NCBI RefSeq assembly: GCF_030409325.1
Contig: NZ_JAUFPR010000004.1
Span: 109,548-173,547, forward strand
From: Mucilaginibacter aquaedulcis
GTDB lineage: Bacteria; Bacteroidota; Bacteroidia; Sphingobacteriales; Sphingobacteriaceae
DNA: 64,000 nucleotides
Reading direction: 5' to 3'
The notes beneath the pieces are model-generated. The model worked only from the letters and a program-made list of their open reading frames with translations. It was not told the DNA's origin and searched no databases. Positions 61,504-64,000 of the stretch are shown piece by piece. The translations under genes and the position numbers were made by a program. The stretch's first letter is position 1; the number at the start of each line of letters is the position of its first letter.

Positions 61504-62040
61504 ATGACAAACTTCACACCAACACAAACCGAGGTTACTGACCTCAACAAGCCTAAATGGATTGTGGTTTATACCAAATCCAGATGGGAAAAAAAAGTAG
61601 ACAAACTTCTCAAAACACAGAATATAAATTCATTCTGTCCTACTATTAAAACCAAACACCGATGGGTTGACCGAACCAAGATCGTTGAACTTCCTTTATT
61701 TTCTTCGTACTTATTTGTGAGGGCCGACCTCAAAGATCAGCTTAAAGTGAGGCAAACAATGGGTGTTGTAAACTTTGTTAATCATTGCGGCAAACCTGCA
61801 TCGGTTAATAACTCAGAAATAGAGCGAATAAAAAAGCTGATTGAAAATTACGATAATGTAGAGGCTGTAAGCCTCCCCAGGATCAAAGTTGGAGATACAA
61901 TGAAAATAGAAGACGGTGTTCTTCTTGACTGGCAGGGTGAGGTACTTAAGATCAAAGGAAAATCTGTTGTAATGTTTATGAAGCAGCTTAACTGCGCATT
62001 GGTAGTTAACACAGAAAAAACAGCAGTGAGCCTGGTGTAA
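61504..62040 (+). CDS. UpxY-family transcription antiterminator (NusG paralogue)
   Basis: A 178-residue NusG-like protein. The NGN domain (about 17-115) shows KPKWIVVYTKSRWEKKVDKL, then ELPLFSSYLFVRADLKDQLK and RQTMGVVNFVNHCGKPASVN; the KOW part (126-178) has VGDTMKIEDGVLLDWQGEV. In Bacteroides such proteins (UpxY) ride with RNA polymerase and prevent early termination in the leader of one capsule operon. In that case they are the first gene of the operon they control, but here the gene is divergent from the EPS cluster. It probably controls that cluster in trans, together with the HTH gene that follows 78 bases later. Confidence 0.9.
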   Translation: MTNFTPTQTEVTDLNKPKWIVVYTKSRWEKKVDKLLKTQNINSFCPTIKTKHRWVDRTKIVELPLFSSYLFVRADLKDQLKVRQTMGVVNFVNHCGKPASVNNSEIERIKKLIENYDNVEAVSLPRIKVGDTMKIEDGVLLDWQGEVLKIKGKSVVMFMKQLNCALVVNTEKTAVSLV

Positions 62041-62118
62041 ACAATTGCCAATTCACATAAATAACAGAAAGTAATATCTTAAATCACTCATTTTCTAAAA
62101 CATATAAAACAAATTTTC

Positions 62119-62523
62119 ATGGAAGAGCACTATGGACATATTGTGGAGATGCTGGTTAGAAAAAAAGGTTATAGCATCAGCGAAATTGCACGCCTAACCC
62201 ATGTTAACCGGAGATCGGTGTATAACTGGTTTAACCAAAAATATCTAAAAACAGAAATAATTTACCGGATAGGATGTATCCTGAAACATGACTTTTCAGT
62301 AGAGTTCCCCAATTTATTTACCAAGGAGGAATTTCAGGAAGTTCATAATTATAAAGAACCTGATAGCGACGATCCGATTTTTTGGGAATTGCCTACTCAT
62401 CATGTATGGAAAGACCGTTATATCGCATTGTTGGAAGAGTACAATAAATTACTTTTAAACTATACAAAAATCAACGAATATTTTGATCAGCAAAAAGTTG
62501 AAGTAGTAAACGATAACCAATAA
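62119..62523 (+). CDS. Small HTH DNA-binding protein
   Basis: A 134-residue protein with an N-terminal homeodomain-like helix-turn-helix (GYSISEIARLTHVNRRSVYN, residues 17-36, then WFNQKYLKTEIIYRIG). A C-terminal helical part ends in a coiled coil (YIALLEEYNKLLLNYTKINE). No ligand-binding domain is seen. It is 78 bases downstream of UpxY and likely in the same transcript, and is a candidate regulator of the EPS cluster or of UpxY. Confidence 0.7.
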   Translation: MEEHYGHIVEMLVRKKGYSISEIARLTHVNRRSVYNWFNQKYLKTEIIYRIGCILKHDFSVEFPNLFTKEEFQEVHNYKEPDSDDPIFWELPTHHVWKDRYIALLEEYNKLLLNYTKINEYFDQQKVEVVNDNQ

Positions 62524-62625
62524 TGCAGCGTGTAAAATAAACCGCATTCTGATTATCCATATCGGTATTCTTTTAGATTTTAAGTAAGGTTAACTTTTTT
62601 GATTATAAAATTCACACTAAACAAG

Positions 62626-62656
62626 GGTGTCCGGCTAAGTTCCGGGCGCACTTTTT
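62626..62656 (+). terminator. Terminator after the HTH gene
   Basis: GTGTCCGG and CCGGGCGC pair (8 bp including two G-U pairs) around CTAAGTT, followed by ACTTTTTAC. It lies about 100 bases after the HTH stop. Confidence 0.5.
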
Positions 62657-62813
62657 ACAATATTGCCCCATAAAACCCAACTTATAAGATTAAATTACAG
62701 ACAAGGCATTTTAACACAATTGCATTACAGTTTAATTCATGAAAATTAATAAGCCAACGTAACTTCAGGCCAATTCAGGAGTCAAAAACTATCATGCATC
62801 AATCAACATAAAA

Positions 62814-63209
62814 ATGATTAAAGTATTCATCATAGACGATAATCCTCTTGAACATATTATTGTTGATAAGATGCTGGTTAAGTATACTTATCCATTAGAA
62901 ACCGTGCATAGCATTGATGGCCGGTTGGCAATAAAACTGCTGCAGGAAAACAAAGAAAATGCCCTTGCCCTTCCTGATCTTATACTTTTAGATTTAAACA
63001 TGCCCAAATTTAGTGGCTGGGATTTTTTGGAAAGTTTCAGCACTCTTGAGCACTCGCTGATTAAACATGTTGATGTTTTTATATTAACATCTTCCCTTAA
63101 CAAGCACGATATTAACCGGTCTACAAAGTATCCTTGTGTTAAATCTTACTTTGTTAAACCCATAACCCAAAAAATAATTCAGGATATTTTTTCCAATCAG
63201 GTGACTTGA
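62814..63209 (+). CDS. Single-domain response regulator (CheY-like)
   Basis: A 131-residue receiver domain with a complete phosphorylation site: Asp8-Asp9 in IIDDN, phospho-acceptor Asp60 in LILLDLNMP, Thr92 in FILTSS and Lys115 in YFVKPI. It has no output domain and no histidine kinase beside it, so it passes or stores the phosphoryl group for a kinase elsewhere. Single-domain regulators of this kind are common in Bacteroidota. It stands near the EPS control genes, but a role there is only an inference from position. Confidence 0.92.
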   Translation: MIKVFIIDDNPLEHIIVDKMLVKYTYPLETVHSIDGRLAIKLLQENKENALALPDLILLDLNMPKFSGWDFLESFSTLEHSLIKHVDVFILTSSLNKHDINRSTKYPCVKSYFVKPITQKIIQDIFSNQVT

Positions 63210-63266
63210 TCATTTAAGACCAGGCGTGAAAGCCTGAAAAATAAAAAATTGGAAAAATTAAAAAAT

Positions 63267-63369
63267 GCGGTTAATCAATATGGTTTAAACCGAGTGAAGT
63301 TTAAATTTCTTTTTATTGATTGAAAGATCTGTTTAAACCAACTTCATTAAAATGAACATGATTAACCGC
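63267..63369. repeat. Composite inverted repeat between convergent genes
   Basis: Outer arms GCGGTTAATCA (63267-63277) and TGATTAACCGC (63359-63369), inner arms TGGTTTAAAC (63281-63290) and GTTTAAACCA (63331-63340). The inner arms are themselves near-palindromes. GTGAAGTTTA occurs twice more (near 63294 and 63377) with an inverted partner AACTTCATTA at 63340. It could be a bidirectional terminator or a small mobile-element remnant. Confidence 0.6.
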
Positions 63370-63502
63370 TTTGAGAGTGAAGTTTATTTACAAATTATTG
63401 TTTCTTTATCTTATTGTGATATTATAAAGATAATTGTAACAAACCTCAAACATAACCTGTTAGCGCCCATACTTTAGCTGTTAAAGCCCAAACAATTAAT
63501 CA

Positions 63503-64000
63503 TCAATTAGCGTAATCTGATGAAATCAAATTCCAAATTGGAGTAAGCATAGCCAGTAAGAAAACCAGCGAAGCAAAGTCAAACTTCAGGTTAATTGAGT
63601 TATTCTTTAACCGTTTATAACAAGCCGTAAAATTGTACGGATTAGAGAAATTAAATATGGTTGCCAACTCTCCTATCCGATACTTTTTCTCTTTTAAATA
63701 TTGCTCAGCAATATCCATCTGAAGTTTCCTGTAATATATAAATGGACTTACACCGTAAGCAAGCTTAAAATCGCGTTTCAATTTAGAAACCGACATACAG
63801 TGTGTTTCGGCAATTAAAGCCAGGCCCGGAAAGTCCATAAGTACTATCAACTTCAAATATTCAGCAACTTTTTGAATTTGGGGATCAATTGCCTCTTCCA
63901 CCGGTTTTACAGTATCTTCTACTTTTTCGGCAGATGCTGGAGCGTTCAGAATATTGTTGAATTGATTAATGGCCATCATCAGCTCCGGATCAAGCAAATC
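63503..64000 (-). CDS. AraC-like HTH protein, 5' end outside window, unusual C-terminus
   Basis: The frame is open to the window edge, so the N-terminus is missing; a TTG at 63997 is not the real start. The visible 166 residues contain an AraC-type DNA-binding domain: FPGLALIAETHCMSVSKLKR, then DFKLAYGVSPFIYYRKLQMD and LATIFNFSNPYNFTACYKR. Instead of the normal closing segment (FG-x-x-PS-x-F/Y-R) the protein ends with about 33 residues including a hydrophobic stretch (SLVFLLAMLTPIWNLI). This could be a frameshift, a natural variant or a membrane-touching tail; no simple one-base shift restores the family ending. Confidence 0.75.
   Translation of the reverse strand, partial: DLLDPELMMAINQFNNILNAPASAEKVEDTVKPVEEAIDPQIQKVAEYLKLIVLMDFPGLALIAETHCMSVSKLKRDFKLAYGVSPFIYYRKLQMDIAEQYLKEKKYRIGELATIFNFSNPYNFTACYKRLKNNSINLKFDFASLVFLLAMLTPIWNLISSDYAN

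Overview
This window is about 40% G+C and comes from a Gram-negative member of the Bacteroidota, most likely a Sphingobacteriaceae soil or plant bacterium of the Mucilaginibacter/Pedobacter type (inference from gene content). The evidence is a SusC/SusD pair, a type IX secretion (T9SS) PorV homologue and a T9SS C-terminal sorting domain, an UpxY-type antiterminator, many lipoproteins, TAnnTTTG promoter boxes and weak Shine-Dalgarno signals. I saw no rRNA, tRNA, CRISPR array, transposase or phage module. Both window edges cut a gene.

1-4.7 kb: small stand-alone genes. These are a VOC/DUF1801 pair, a lipoprotein of unknown function ending in a strong terminator, a short-chain dehydrogenase (SDR) followed by an AraC-family regulator, and a SnoaL-like DUF1348 protein.

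4.7-22.6 kb, all minus strand: a polysaccharide/oligosaccharide utilisation locus. In transcription order it has a GH37 trehalase, a membrane-spanning SusR-like regulator, SusC, SusD, a terminator, then a secreted GyrI-like protein, a large VCBS/ASPIC-UnbV lipoprotein, a GH65 enzyme, a vanadium-haloperoxidase-like PAP2 lipoprotein, a GH130 lipoprotein and a divergent peptide deformylase. The combination of GH37 and GH65 suggests trehalose or another alpha-linked glucose disaccharide as substrate.

22.9-33.3 kb: a mixed region. It holds a PEP-mutase-family gene, a TetR regulator with palindromic operators in front of itself and of the SDR gene it appears to control, a stand-alone S74-type chaperone-like protein, an acyltransferase-3 membrane protein, two orphan genes, more than 1 kb of AT-rich DNA without genes, and two related secreted clan GH-A-like glycosidases.

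33.3-61 kb, all minus strand: a complete Wzx/Wzy-type exopolysaccharide (EPS) cluster. It encodes Wza, Wzc, Wzy, Wzx, five glycosyltransferases, a serine-acetyltransferase-like enzyme, Ugd and a WcaJ-type initiating transferase. Unusually, it is bracketed by surface-protein genes: two giant paralogous malectin/Ig/sugar-dehydrogenase-propeller proteins, one with a T9SS sorting tail, at the upstream end, and PorV plus a membrane-anchored beta-sandwich protein at the downstream end. The two GH-A-like glycosidases lie convergently just beyond. My main hypothesis is that capsule or EPS synthesis and T9SS delivery of surface proteins that bind or remodel the glycan form one genetic unit.

61.5-64 kb: control genes diverging from the EPS cluster, namely an UpxY/NusG-like antiterminator, an HTH protein and a single-domain response regulator, followed by an AraC-like gene cut by the window end.
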